Positions 44,715-53,716 of a DNA stretch of 53,716 bases are shown here, one piece after another (positions within the stretch are counted from its first letter, which is position 1; every line of letters begins with the position of its first letter). Under the pieces are notes generated by a model. That model saw only the letters and a program-made list of their open reading frames with translations. It ran no database searches and had not been told where the DNA came from. The translations under genes and the position numbers were made by a program. Source of the DNA: Lachnospiraceae bacterium. Its GTDB lineage: Bacteria; Bacillota; Clostridia; Lachnospirales; Lachnospiraceae. Location: positions 1-53,716 of the forward strand of contig JAAUZK010000025.1 in NCBI GenBank assembly GCA_014804655.1. The letters run 5' to 3'.

Positions 44715-45224
44715 ATGAACATAATTAAACGGATTGCCAAGGGCGAAAATAGGGCATTGGAGGAACTGTTTCTTTTATATAAAGAAAAGGTATTTCGTAT
44801 GGCTTTGGCTATTTTAGGGGACCAATTTCTCGCAGAAGATGTAGTACAGGAAACATTTTTAAGAGTACAGCAAAATGCAAAATCTTACCAATTCAGAAAC
44901 AGTGAGCGAGAATGGATTATGACAATAGCTCATAATATTGCCATTGATGTACTAAGGAAGAGAAAAAAGGAAATAATTCAGGAAGAAATAATAAGTTACA
45001 GGGAAATGTCTGATGCTGTATCAGATTGTGATAATGATATAGGATTTTTGCAGCTTATTGAACCGCTGAATGAACCGGATAGGCAGATTGTGAGCTTACA
45101 CTTGATAAGCGGGTTGAAGCACCGTGAAATTGCTCATATTTTAAACATGAGTGTCAGTGCTGTTAAAAAAAGATATGAAAGAGCAATTAAAAGGATAGCG
45201 CATGAAATGGAGGGGCATTCATGA
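44715..45224 (+). CDS. ECF RNA polymerase sigma factor (second)
   Basis: 169 residues from ATG 44715 with AGAGGTG upstream. Region 2 is ALEELFLLYKEKVFRMALAI and DQFLAEDVVQETFLRVQQNA; region 4 is HREIAHILNMSVSAVKKRYE. Its stop overlaps the start of the following membrane protein. The two sigma genes in the window are not close paralogues. Confidence 0.92.
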   Translation: MNIIKRIAKGENRALEELFLLYKEKVFRMALAILGDQFLAEDVVQETFLRVQQNAKSYQFRNSEREWIMTIAHNIAIDVLRKRKKEIIQEEIISYREMSDAVSDCDNDIGFLQLIEPLNEPDRQIVSLHLISGLKHREIAHILNMSVSAVKKRYERAIKRIAHEMEGHS

Positions 45225-46429
45225 AAAAAACAGAAAAATGTTTAAAGAAGTTAATTGATGAAATGCCTGAATATAATGGAGATATTCATTTTTCGGTGGA
45301 TAGTGATTGCATTGATCCGATGAAAAAAAGAGGTAACAGATTTCAGGTAAAATATAGCTTTGCAGCTGTCTGTGTCCTGATTCTTTTAATTTCTGTGCCG
45401 GTGGCAGCAAAGCTGCCCTTTGTTACAGAGCGCATGCAGGCTATGCCGCAGGAAGAAGTACAGGATCTGGCGGATATGTATAATGCGTTACATATACCTG
45501 CGGATTTGTTTTCCAGACCATTTTCGGAAGAAGAAACAGTGCGTATGAAATCCTTAAGGGAAGAATATAAAAATGGTGTTTTCCCGGATGAAGATATCCT
45601 TATAGTGTCGGGAAATGAACAGACAGATGTGGATTTTTATTATAATCGTGATACAGGAATGTTTTTCCTGCCGGATTTCAGAGAGTTGACGGATGAAGAG
45701 TTAAGACAGTACATTGATTTTTCTTACAAAGTGGATTACAGTCTTCAGACACAGTATGCGCTGGAAAACCATGAATCAGAAGAAAATGAAAATAATTATG
45801 ATATTACCGATTTGGAAGTACCTGAAGAACATAAAGAATTCATTCAGGCATGCCTGATGGTACTGGGGATCAATGATTCGGAGCTGACCAATTTGCATAT
45901 AGAGAAAGTGCATGACGAAGCAAGTATTAGTTATAGCTATCAGACTGATACCAAAATACTAAGCTTTTCTATTACGCGCGGTGACTTTCGGATGGAGGAA
46001 TATGAGTCAGAGGAAATGAAAACAGATGAAAGCACAGACTTCATGAAACCGATTGATGAAGCACAGAATTATAAATCTGCAAGAAAGGCTTTGGATATGA
46101 TGTGCGGAGATGAATGGACTGATGCTTCGGCATGGTACTACTGTCTGTCTATTTCTGAAGGATATCTTCAAAATGATAAATATGCTTATATATTTGTAGA
46201 TGATAAGGGAAAAGATTTGTGGTTCAGCTATCGATATGGAGAAACATACCCTTGTAGGATTTGGATTTCTTCGTTTGAGCGATTTACAGATAATCTGGAA
46301 AGGGCCAGGGAACATGGATTACATGAAAGCTTATATGAACGCTTAGGCGTTGAAATTGAAGATCATTTGATTGAGTTAGACATAGAAACAGGGAAAATAT
46401 TGGTTGCAAAAATTCTTTCTTCCATTTAG
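45221..46429 (+). CDS. Membrane anti-sigma-like protein (second)
   Basis: 402 residues. A short cytoplasmic N-terminus with Cys (MKKTEKCLKKLIDEMP), one membrane helix (YSFAAVCVLILLISVPVAAK) and a long acidic extracellular domain. Coupled to the sigma gene by a four-base overlap, so most likely its anti-sigma and sensor. No domain recognised. Confidence 0.7.
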   Translation: MKKTEKCLKKLIDEMPEYNGDIHFSVDSDCIDPMKKRGNRFQVKYSFAAVCVLILLISVPVAAKLPFVTERMQAMPQEEVQDLADMYNALHIPADLFSRPFSEEETVRMKSLREEYKNGVFPDEDILIVSGNEQTDVDFYYNRDTGMFFLPDFRELTDEELRQYIDFSYKVDYSLQTQYALENHESEENENNYDITDLEVPEEHKEFIQACLMVLGINDSELTNLHIEKVHDEASISYSYQTDTKILSFSITRGDFRMEEYESEEMKTDESTDFMKPIDEAQNYKSARKALDMMCGDEWTDASAWYYCLSISEGYLQNDKYAYIFVDDKGKDLWFSYRYGETYPCRIWISSFERFTDNLERAREHGLHESLYERLGVEIEDHLIELDIETGKILVAKILSSI

Positions 46430-46491
46430 AAATTGTTTGTCGCACCATGTTCAGCTTGACAGCAAGCCTGTTATGCGGATGCCGCCGTGAA

Positions 46492-46522
46492 TAAAAAGAG
46501 AGCGGCACCGCGAAAGTGCCAC
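46492..46522 (-). terminator. Terminator of the HTH/DUF2975 operon
   Basis: On the minus strand GGTGGCAC (46522-46515) pairs with GTGCCGC (46508-46502), with one wobble; the T-run corresponds to AAAAA at 46493-46497. Confidence 0.65.
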
Positions 46523-46543
46523 CCCATCTTTGGTACTGCTTTT

Positions 46544-46762
46544 TTATTCTTCATCCTCGGTATCCTCAACATATTCAAGTATATCCCCCGGCTGGCACTT
46601 CAAAGCCTTGCAGATCGCGTCTAACGTACTGAACCGAACCGCTCTTACTTTTCCTGTTTTCAGGTAAGAGAGATTGACATTCGATATTCCAACACGCACC
46701 GCCAAATCATTCAGCCGCATTTTTCTGTCCGCCAACACCCTGTCAAGTCGTATAATAATCAT
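46544..46762 (-). CDS. XRE/Cro-like HTH regulator
   Basis: 72 residues; the HTH is MRLNDLAVRVGISNVNLSYL followed by STLDAICKALKCQPGDILEY. Short single-domain form, four-base overlap with the upstream DUF2975 gene. This pair is common in Firmicutes; the regulator probably controls the operon. Confidence 0.92.
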   Translation of the reverse strand: MIIIRLDRVLADRKMRLNDLAVRVGISNVNLSYLKTGKVRAVRFSTLDAICKALKCQPGDILEYVEDTEDEE

Positions 46763-47382
46763 AACGTATGATCCACCTCGTCCTGCAAATGCACTCCGTA
46801 ATGAATGATGTATGCAGCCACAATAAAAGCGATACTGGGAAGAAGCATCTGAAACACCGCCTGCCCTGTAGCAATGGATATCCGGCTCTCAGATACAAGA
46901 TTGATGAGCTTACAAATCAACAGCTTGATAAACGGAACAAAAACAGCCACTGAAAATTGGAGCACACCATAATAAAGCAGGTACAAAGAGTTTTGCTGTG
47001 TAAAAATTTGCCCTTTATGGATATTGGAAAACACACGGCTCAAAAAATAATATGCAAAAATCATGGGAACTGTTTGGAGCGCGTACATAAAAGAAAGCCC
47101 TATCTGCACAATCGAATCGATCTGATCATTTGCATTCGTCCACACATGGATATCATCACCCATAGTGACGGTCATGTCTCGAGTGACATCGTATTTTCCC
47201 TCCGCGTAGATTGCCCGTTCAAGGATTCCCATTTTTGTATGCAGGAAAAAGGTTTGACGCCCCATAAAGCTGAGAACAGTGCACAGAATAAAGAAGCAAA
47301 TCACAAAATAGCAGACATATTTCATTAGCCGGGCGGCAGATTTTGCAAACTGTTCACTTGCGAGCTTCTGAATGTATTTCAC
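46759..47382 (-). CDS. DUF2975 family membrane protein
   Basis: 207 residues with four membrane helices (YVCYFVICFFILCTVLSFMG; MYALQTVPMIFAYYFLSRVF; LYYGVLQFSVAVFVPFIKLL; LPSIAFIVAAYIIHYG). DUF2975 proteins accompany small Xre regulators. A strong AGGAGGT (47391-47397 on the minus strand) precedes the ATG. Confidence 0.88.
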   Translation of the reverse strand: MKYIQKLASEQFAKSAARLMKYVCYFVICFFILCTVLSFMGRQTFFLHTKMGILERAIYAEGKYDVTRDMTVTMGDDIHVWTNANDQIDSIVQIGLSFMYALQTVPMIFAYYFLSRVFSNIHKGQIFTQQNSLYLLYYGVLQFSVAVFVPFIKLLICKLINLVSESRISIATGQAVFQMLLPSIAFIVAAYIIHYGVHLQDEVDHTL

Positions 47383-47546
47383 AATTGATCACCTCCTATC
47401 TCATTATAGTATATAAATTAAAATATATCAATAATTAATTAATGATAAACATTAAATGCTACGCTTGAATATTACTTTTCACAGGTCAGCAGGTAACGTA
47501 GAACAGGTAAAAAGTAGATAATTACCTGTCAAGTCTTTTCCTGGTT

Positions 47547-47581
47547 TTTTATCTGTCTTTCGGGGAAAAAATCTGTAAGTC
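47547..47581 (+). repeat. 35-bp intergenic repeat, copy 2
   Basis: Exact match to 44531-44565. Preceded by a small hairpin ACAGGTAA/TTACCTGT (47503-47510, 47522-47529). TATAAT at 47627-47632 may be the -10 of the exporter operon. Otherwise the 47383-47750 gap holds nothing seen. Confidence 0.8.
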
Positions 47582-47750
47582 GGGAATATCATCTATATCT
47601 GGGAAGCAAAAGTTTCCGATATATTGTATAATTATAAAATGCATATTTTGATTCGAAGGGAGATATAAGGAACAAAAAATGCAAAATATAATATTTCTGC
47701 CCTTTGCAATTGAAAAACGGATTTTAAGAACAGGATCAAGGAGGAGGAAA

Positions 47751-49541
47751 ATGAAGAAAGTACGTTTTGAGAAGAAAAAGTATACATATTTGGATTCCCT
47801 GAGATTTTCTATAATCAGTTCACCTGTGTGTACGATATTGTATTTGATTCTGTCTCTTGCTGTTGCAATTCTGCCAACCTACCAGGTTATTATTAATGCA
47901 AGATTTATTGATAATGCGCTGGGACTTATAGACGGCTCCGCAACAAAAAGAGCGGTATATATTTCACTGGCGATTGTTATCGGGATTATAGCATATCAAT
48001 GGCTTGTTGAGCCCATAAAGGCATATCTTGCCAACAAAATCGAGATGGATATGAGGGTCAGTCTTAAGGGCGCATATGTTGAAAAATGTTCAAAGATTGA
48101 GTTTAAGTATGTTGAAAATACGGACAGTATGGATTTAATGAACCGTGTTGCCGACACAATGGAGCATAAGTTTATCGACGGCTTTACAAATATAGTCAAT
48201 CTGATATCGTTGTTTATGACAATTGCGGGACTTCTTATTGTCCTTATTACACAGATTGCCTGGGTTGCACTGATTATTATAGCTGTTGCCATACCGCTTC
48301 TCTATCTTTCGTTCATAAGCGGAAAGGCAACCTATGAGGCCAATAAAGAGATTACCAAATATCAGAGAAAATACAAATATCTCACTACCGTAATGATGGG
48401 AAGAGAAAATGTTGATGAGAGAACGGTATTCGGATATAACGAAAAGCTTAATGACAAGTGGTTTGAGCAGTATGAGATTTCCAGAAAAATGGAAACAAGA
48501 ACACGTGCCAAATGGTTTGTAAAGCTTAAATCCGGAAGTATGATAACAGCATTTCTATGTACCTTTATTGCAGCAATGCTTATCAAACCTGTTGCAACGG
48601 GAATTATTACAATCGGTATGTTCTTTTCACTGATAAATGCAACCTTTGATCTTGTACACACGATGTCATGGTCGCTCACAAGATTAATCGAGGCTGTATC
48701 CACACATATCGAATACCTTAAGGAGATTACAAAGTTTGCAGCATTTGAACAGTATGATAATGCGGATGCCGTGCCGGAAGGCGGTATAGAATTTAAGTCT
48801 TTGGAATTCAGGAATGTAACCTTCAAATATCCCGGTACGGAAACCTATATTCTTAAGGATATGAACATGAAGATAGAAGCCGGCAGGCATTATGCCTTCG
48901 TTGGAGCAAACGGAGCGGGAAAGAGTACCATTGCCAAACTTCTGACAGGTCTTTATCAGGATTATGAGGGCAGGATACTTATTAACGGAAGAGAACTTAG
49001 AGAATATACGGCAGCTCAGCTTAAAGCTTTTTATTCAGTTGTTTATCAGGACTTTGCAAGGTATTCAATTTCAATCTGGGATAATATCGCCATAGGATGC
49101 GTTGGCGGAGCGGATGATGAAGCAATCAACAATGCCATAACTGCCCTTAAACTGGACTCTGTTATTGAAGGCCTTGAGGATGGTAAGGATACATTGCTGG
49201 GTAAGCTGGCACAAGAAGGCAAGGATCTTTCCGGCGGTGAATGGCAGAGAATCGCCCTTGCAAGATGCTTTGTAAGTGAAGCACCGATTCGTGTACTGGA
49301 TGAACCCACAGCCGCTTTGGATCCCATTGCGGAAAGTAACCTTTATAGTGAATTTGCAAAGCTTTGTGAAGGAAGAACCACATTGTTCTTCAGTCACAGA
49401 CTGAGCTCGGTTAAGCTGGCAGACTACATTTACGTAATTGATAACGGACATGTAGAGGAACAGGGAACGCATAATGAGCTAATGGCTGCAAAGCAGCTTT
49501 ACTATACGATGTATGACAGTCAGAGGAGGTGGTATCAATGA
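47751..49541 (+). CDS. ABC exporter half-transporter C
   Basis: 596 residues from ATG 47751, directly after AAGGAGGAGG; the frame is open upstream to 47679 but without good reason to extend. Six-helix membrane domain, then Walker A GANGAGKST, signature LSGGEWQR, Walker B IRVLDEPTAALDP. Its stop overlaps the next start (ATGA). Arg codons are almost all AGA, unlike many genes to the left, hinting at a different origin. The pair forms a heterodimeric exporter. Confidence 0.9.
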   Translation: MKKVRFEKKKYTYLDSLRFSIISSPVCTILYLILSLAVAILPTYQVIINARFIDNALGLIDGSATKRAVYISLAIVIGIIAYQWLVEPIKAYLANKIEMDMRVSLKGAYVEKCSKIEFKYVENTDSMDLMNRVADTMEHKFIDGFTNIVNLISLFMTIAGLLIVLITQIAWVALIIIAVAIPLLYLSFISGKATYEANKEITKYQRKYKYLTTVMMGRENVDERTVFGYNEKLNDKWFEQYEISRKMETRTRAKWFVKLKSGSMITAFLCTFIAAMLIKPVATGIITIGMFFSLINATFDLVHTMSWSLTRLIEAVSTHIEYLKEITKFAAFEQYDNADAVPEGGIEFKSLEFRNVTFKYPGTETYILKDMNMKIEAGRHYAFVGANGAGKSTIAKLLTGLYQDYEGRILINGRELREYTAAQLKAFYSVVYQDFARYSISIWDNIAIGCVGGADDEAINNAITALKLDSVIEGLEDGKDTLLGKLAQEGKDLSGGEWQRIALARCFVSEAPIRVLDEPTAALDPIAESNLYSEFAKLCEGRTTLFFSHRLSSVKLADYIYVIDNGHVEEQGTHNELMAAKQLYYTMYDSQRRWYQ

Positions 49542-51346
49542 GTGAAAAGAAAATAAGTCCCATTAAGATACTTAAGAGAATAACGCCTCTTGTATTTAAG
49601 GCAACACCCTTCTTTTTTGGATTGTTCATTGTAATTACAATACTCCATGGCTTGTCATGGGCAGTAAAGATTTTGTTTCTGCAGAAGTTTTATGATACCA
49701 CCAGTGAAGTAATAAATACAGGCGGAAGCATAAAGACCATATACATTTCTCTTATTGTGTACGGCGTGGTTATTATTCTGGCAGAGCTTGTTAACGCACT
49801 TAACAATTTCCTGTATCTGCCATTTAACCAGAAGGTTATCGGAAAATTGATGCAGAAGGTTCATCTTAAGATATCTAAAATTGGAGCCATCGAATATGAA
49901 AATGCGTCAACTCTGGACAGCATCAACAAGGCCGAGATGGGAATCAATAATATCTTCAACATGGTATTTTCATTTATCATGATGATGGCATTTTTCCTGC
50001 CCTATGTGCTGTTTATGGGAATATGGATTTTTACTATTAAGCCGATTCTGGCAATAGTAATTGTTATTTCCATGATGCCCTGTCTTCTGACAAAGCTTGT
50101 ACAGGTAAGTATGTACGCTAATCTTGAGGATGAGATTGCTCCGCTGAGAAGATACTATGATTATTATGAGAGCACCATCTGCTCCAAGGAATATTTCAAG
50201 GAAACGAGAATCCTGGGCGTAACGAACTATTTTAAGAAGCTTTATTATGACACAATGGTTGTTCTGAATAAGAAAAGCCTTAAGGTGGCAAAGAGAGCCT
50301 GTCTGTTTGATCTTGCGGGAAAAGGAATAGGCCTTGCGGGTTATCTGGTTGTCCTTCTGCTTTTTGTTAAAGCATTGCTTACAGGTGATATTACGGCGGG
50401 TACATTTGCCGCAATATTCACGGCAATCGTAAAGCTGCAGGAAATGGTCGGAGAAATGATTAATCTTGTGGGCGATATAGGTAAAAACAGCGGTTCAATC
50501 AACAACCTTCTTGATTTCACAGATATGCCCGAAAGAGACGGTGAAACAAAGGTAAATGATTTCTGTGAAAAGATTGAACTTAAGAATGTTTCCTTTACAT
50601 ATCCGGGAGCAAAAGAGAAATCTCTGACAGATGTTAATCTGACAATTAACAAGGGTGAAACCATTGCAATTGTGGGACATAACGGAGCCGGAAAATCAAC
50701 TCTCGTGAGACTGATTACAGGTATATATCAGCCCACCGGTGGCAGTGTAACAATAGACGGTATACCCACAAAGGATATTAAGTCATCGAGCCTTTACGGA
50801 CTTATGTCCGGTGTATTCCAGAAATTCCAGAAATATCAGATGACTCTTCGTGAAAATGTTATGATTAGCAATCTTGATACGGAAAGGGAAGACGGAACTC
50901 TGCTGGAAACCTTAAAGAAAGCAGATGTGGATATTGAATCACAGTCTTATCCCGACGGTTTGGAAACAATGCTTTCCCGTGAGTTTGACGGCGTCGACCT
51001 TTCAGGCGGACAGTGGCAGAGGGTATCTATTGCAAGAGGTATCAACAGAGACAGTAAGGTAATCGTGTTGGACGAGCCTACTGCAGCAATCGATCCCATT
51101 GAGGAGACAAAGATATATAAGAAGTTCAAAGAGATATCCGATGAAAGAACAACGGTGCTTGTAACTCACAGACTCGGAAGTGCCCGAATTGCAGACAGAA
51201 TCGTTGTTATGGAAAATGGCCGTGTTGCAGAAATCGGAACCCATGATGAGCTGATTAATAAAAAAGGCACATATTATGTTTTGTTCATGTCACAGGCACA
51301 GTGGTATGAAAATCAGAATCAGGGTTGCGGAAAAGGCGTTATATGA
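49538..51346 (+). CDS. ABC exporter half-transporter D
   Basis: 602 residues from ATG 49538 with AGAGGAGG upstream. Walker A GHNGAGKST, signature LSGGQWQR, Walker B VIVLDEPTAAIDP. Partner of C. In the same style as the pair at 19.7-23.5 kb, but the two pairs are clearly diverged. Cargo unknown. Confidence 0.9.
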   Translation: MSEKKISPIKILKRITPLVFKATPFFFGLFIVITILHGLSWAVKILFLQKFYDTTSEVINTGGSIKTIYISLIVYGVVIILAELVNALNNFLYLPFNQKVIGKLMQKVHLKISKIGAIEYENASTLDSINKAEMGINNIFNMVFSFIMMMAFFLPYVLFMGIWIFTIKPILAIVIVISMMPCLLTKLVQVSMYANLEDEIAPLRRYYDYYESTICSKEYFKETRILGVTNYFKKLYYDTMVVLNKKSLKVAKRACLFDLAGKGIGLAGYLVVLLLFVKALLTGDITAGTFAAIFTAIVKLQEMVGEMINLVGDIGKNSGSINNLLDFTDMPERDGETKVNDFCEKIELKNVSFTYPGAKEKSLTDVNLTINKGETIAIVGHNGAGKSTLVRLITGIYQPTGGSVTIDGIPTKDIKSSSLYGLMSGVFQKFQKYQMTLRENVMISNLDTEREDGTLLETLKKADVDIESQSYPDGLETMLSREFDGVDLSGGQWQRVSIARGINRDSKVIVLDEPTAAIDPIEETKIYKKFKEISDERTTVLVTHRLGSARIADRIVVMENGRVAEIGTHDELINKKGTYYVLFMSQAQWYENQNQGCGKGVI

Positions 51347-51461
51347 TATAGATCACCCGCTTCCCGGTTCACCAGCAAAAAGTATAGAGGTGCAGCAAGA
51401 AACTATGAAAGAGCGGGCATTCTATGTAGCTTTTCTTGAAAAGCTGAAGGGGATTTCGTGA
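51306..51461 (+). CDS. Doubtful 51-codon ORF
   Basis: MKIRIRVAEKALYDIDHPLP ... AFLEKLKGIS. It starts inside the exporter gene and has no clear ribosome binding site. Possibly a fragment of a lost gene; its short size and lack of site make it a weak candidate. Confidence 0.2.
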   Translation: MKIRIRVAEKALYDIDHPLPGSPAKSIEVQQETMKERAFYVAFLEKLKGIS

Positions 51462-51482
51462 TGAATGTAAGGAGGAGAAAAT

Positions 51483-52535
51483 ATGATATCAGTAATTATG
51501 CCTACACATAATAAATCCATATATTTGAACCTTACCTTGTTGGCTTATAGAAATCAAACAAGTAAAAATTTTGAAATTGTATTAGTTGATGATGGTTCCA
51601 CTGATAATACACGAAACGTTTACGAAAAAAATAAGGAATTTCTAAATATTACTTATCTGTATCAAACAAAAGGTAATGCTGCAAAAGCAAGGAACGTGGG
51701 CTTAGCACATGCAAAGGGCGATATGATTGTTTTTGCAGATGATGACAGGATACCATGTGAAGAATACATTTTTACAATAGAAAAAGCTCTAAAAGGTCGT
51801 AAAAAATCAGTTCTTATAGGTTATAAAGAAGAAATTTTGACAGTATATCAAAGATTCACCAATTTACAGGATTCTGTCGAAGCGGCTGCACGCAGAAAAT
51901 TATGCTGCAAAAAAGATGATAAGATTGAATGCGGCGAAGTTCTGATAGATGAGAATGATATTCTGAATCACTTTTCTGATACAATGAAAAATATGTTTCT
52001 TAAAGTCCCCTATGATAATTATATGTTTGTTACAGACAAGCTTGGTAATGAGATGAAAGGCTTTCATTTGGGATGGGCAATGGCGACTACTGCTAACATT
52101 GCATTTTGCCGTGAGGGAGCAGAAAAAGTCTTTTTTGATGAAAATTATGTCGGATGGGGAGTGGAGGATATTGATTTTGCCTATCAGTTAAAGGAAGAGG
52201 GATTTAGCTTTTTCTTTTGCAAAGAGGCAGTAAATTACCATCAAAAGCATTTGACGAATTCTAAAAAATGGGAAACTTTTAAGCGGAATATGACATATTT
52301 TTGTATAAAATATCCAAATTTAGATGTGTTCTTTTATTATCAGTCGTTCCAAAGCAGAGATAAATCGTTTGATTATTTAAAAGGGAATGAAATGTTAATG
52401 GAAATAGAAGAGCAAAAGGATGACAGTATTATCAGGTGTTTCGTAAATCATTTCTTCCATTTATGGAAAGAACAGCAAAGAGGTATATTTGAGCAATTGA
52501 AAGGAGAAATAAATGAGCCAAATTGTTGTAAATGA
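51483..52535 (+). CDS. Family 2 glycosyltransferase
   Basis: 350 residues with AGGAGG before the ATG. GT-A fold: SVIMPTHNKSIYLNLTLLAY, VLVDDGSTDNT, the metal-binding DxD-type motif FADDDRIP, then a GT2/galactosyltransferase-like C-terminal motif YVGWGVEDIDFAYQLKEEGF. The acceptor is unknown. Position between two exporters suggests glycosylation of an exported molecule, possibly a peptide or cell-surface polymer; both readings are open. Confidence 0.88.
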   Translation: MISVIMPTHNKSIYLNLTLLAYRNQTSKNFEIVLVDDGSTDNTRNVYEKNKEFLNITYLYQTKGNAAKARNVGLAHAKGDMIVFADDDRIPCEEYIFTIEKALKGRKKSVLIGYKEEILTVYQRFTNLQDSVEAAARRKLCCKKDDKIECGEVLIDENDILNHFSDTMKNMFLKVPYDNYMFVTDKLGNEMKGFHLGWAMATTANIAFCREGAEKVFFDENYVGWGVEDIDFAYQLKEEGFSFFFCKEAVNYHQKHLTNSKKWETFKRNMTYFCIKYPNLDVFFYYQSFQSRDKSFDYLKGNEMLMEIEEQKDDSIIRCFVNHFFHLWKEQQRGIFEQLKGEINEPNCCK

Positions 52536-53499
52536 TCTGCATAAAGATTTTTATGTGAATGTATCAAAAGGTTCCGGAGTGACCGGAATGGTGAAGAGCC
52601 TTTTTAGCAGGGAGAAAAAAACAGTCGAAGCAGTCAAAGGACTGGATTTTAAAATAGATGAAGGAGAAATGGTAGGATTTCTGGGGCCTAACGGAGCAGG
52701 GAAGTCAACTACGATAAAAATGCTGACAGGGATATTAACACCTTCTGACGGTGAGATATCTGTGTGCGGTCTGACACCTTGCAAAAAGCGGCAGCAGAAT
52801 GCAAAAAACATAGGGGTGGTGTTCGGACAGAGAACACAGTTATGGTGGGATCTGCCCGTGAAAGAATCATTTCTTCTGCTTAAGAAAATGTATGAAATTG
52901 AAATGGAAACATATGAGGATAATATTGCCTATTTTACGGATTTATTAGAGATGGAAGACTTTTTGGACAGACCGGTAAGACAGCTTTCCCTGGGACAAAG
53001 GATGCGCTGCGATCTGGCGGCGGCTTTCTTACATAATCCGAAAATAATTTATCTGGACGAGCCGACGCTCGGTTTGGATATCACTTCCAAAAAGAGGATA
53101 AGGGAGTGCATTAAAGAAACGAACAGGAAGCGGAAGACTACGATCATTCTGACGACTCATGACATGGCGGATGTAGAGCAGCTGGCAGACAGGGTGATGG
53201 TGATTAATCATGGAAAAATGGTCTATGACGGAGATATGACGGGATTACAGCAACAGTACCGCCGCAGCAGGAATGTTGTTTTTACTTTAAAAGACAGCGG
53301 GGCAGCATTCACCGGTTTTATGATGGACAATCAGCAGATCGAATGGCAGCAGAAAGCAGAAGAACTGATCCTGAAGGTGCCGGCATCCGTTTCGGCGGGT
53401 GAAGTGATTTCACTTGTTATGGCACAGTATCCGGTAGAGGATGTCAGGATCGAAGAGACACCCATAGAAGACATTATTGAGGAGATCTATAATCAATGA
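52513..53499 (+). CDS. ABC ATPase of ABC-2 exporter
   Basis: 328 residues, starting 23 bp inside the glycosyltransferase gene after AAAGGAG. Walker A GPNGAGKST, signature LSLGQRMRC, Walker B IIYLDEPTLGLD, with a C-terminal extension typical of DrrA-like or viologen-exporter-type ATPases. Translationally coupled to the permease (ATGA). Confidence 0.92.
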   Translation: MSQIVVNDLHKDFYVNVSKGSGVTGMVKSLFSREKKTVEAVKGLDFKIDEGEMVGFLGPNGAGKSTTIKMLTGILTPSDGEISVCGLTPCKKRQQNAKNIGVVFGQRTQLWWDLPVKESFLLLKKMYEIEMETYEDNIAYFTDLLEMEDFLDRPVRQLSLGQRMRCDLAAAFLHNPKIIYLDEPTLGLDITSKKRIRECIKETNRKRKTTIILTTHDMADVEQLADRVMVINHGKMVYDGDMTGLQQQYRRSRNVVFTLKDSGAAFTGFMMDNQQIEWQQKAEELILKVPASVSAGEVISLVMAQYPVEDVRIEETPIEDIIEEIYNQ

Positions 53500-53716
53500 G
53501 AAAAAAAGTAGATAAATACCTGGGGCTTTTATGGATACGCATGAGAGCGTCCGTACAGTATCGGTTTTCTTTTGTTTCGGGAATTATTTCCGCCCTGCTG
53601 CAGATTGCGATCCAATATGCGATCTGGACGCAGGTATTTAAAAACCGCGTTTCCATTAATGGATTTGAGAAGGCAGATATGTTTACCTATCTTTTGGTGA
53701 GTCAGAGTCTGCTCAT
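53496..53716 (+). CDS. ABC-2 permease, N-terminal part (cut by right edge)
   Basis: 73 codons from ATG 53496: MRKKVDKYLGLLWIRMRASV, then a membrane helix (FSFVSGIISALLQIAIQYAI). Runs off the window. Partner of the preceding ATPase. Confidence 0.85.
   Translation, partial: MRKKVDKYLGLLWIRMRASVQYRFSFVSGIISALLQIAIQYAIWTQVFKNRVSINGFEKADMFTYLLVSQSLL

Noticed and set aside
1..53716. CRISPR arrays, tRNA and rRNA genes
   Set aside because: No regularly spaced repeats and no cloverleaf or rRNA-like sequences were seen by eye; a tRNA scan could still find one I missed.

Overview
The window looks like an accessory region of a low-to-moderate GC Firmicute, most likely a gut Clostridia of the Lachnospiraceae type. 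The reasons are strong AGGAGG-type ribosome binding sites, many rho-independent hairpins, tandem large serine recombinases, CD3324-type and DUF6870-type small proteins, Bce/Lan-type antimicrobial-peptide ABC modules and DUF2975/HTH pairs. No rRNA, tRNA or CRISPR array was seen. The organism assignment is inference.

Layout. (1) 1-524: C-terminal part of a DDE transposase running off the left edge. (2) 877-1761: a LysR regulator. (3) 2431-10465: a compact, visibly AT-rich operon that is the most interesting part of the window. It holds a 47-residue candidate precursor peptide, a hairpin attenuator, two cobalamin-type radical SAM enzymes with the same unusual CX4CX2C motif, an M3 metallopeptidase between them, an MFS exporter and a third radical SAM enzyme of SPASM/twitch type. 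I read it as an undescribed RiPP (ribosomally made, modified peptide) pathway: precursor, radical modification, leader removal, export. It is flanked by long diverged direct repeats (1799-2245 and 10408-10960). (4) 10995-18271: an integrative/mobile element with structured RNA, a resolvase-like protein, a MazF-like toxin, small element proteins and three tandem large serine recombinases, the first frameshifted. (5) 18416-18933: C-terminal debris of a flavodoxin and an Fe-S oxidoreductase.

(6) 19.2-23.5 kb: CD3324-type regulator and a heterodimeric ABC exporter. (7) 23.7-30.3 kb: ordinary genes (GNAT, DUF554 protein, two MATE pumps, a repeat-containing secreted protein, an OGG-like DNA glycosylase). 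(8) 30.4-41.5 kb: a stretch of antimicrobial-peptide-response genes: a YtrA-like GntR regulator with ABC and permease genes, a LanFE-like ABC pair, and a response regulator fused to an intramembrane-sensing histidine kinase followed by a BceAB-like transporter. A frameshifted hypothetical and an AlbA-type ATPase lie between.

(9) 41.7-47.4 kb: two ECF sigma/anti-sigma pairs, a GNAT-type toxin-antitoxin pair and a DUF2975/HTH pair. (10) 47.7 kb to the right edge: a second heterodimeric ABC exporter, a family-2 glycosyltransferase and an ABC-2 exporter cut by the window edge.

Three genes are disrupted or fused at homopolymer runs (A4 near 13560, T8 at 34465, G5 at 37188). These could be real or assembly errors, so reads should be checked before interpreting them.
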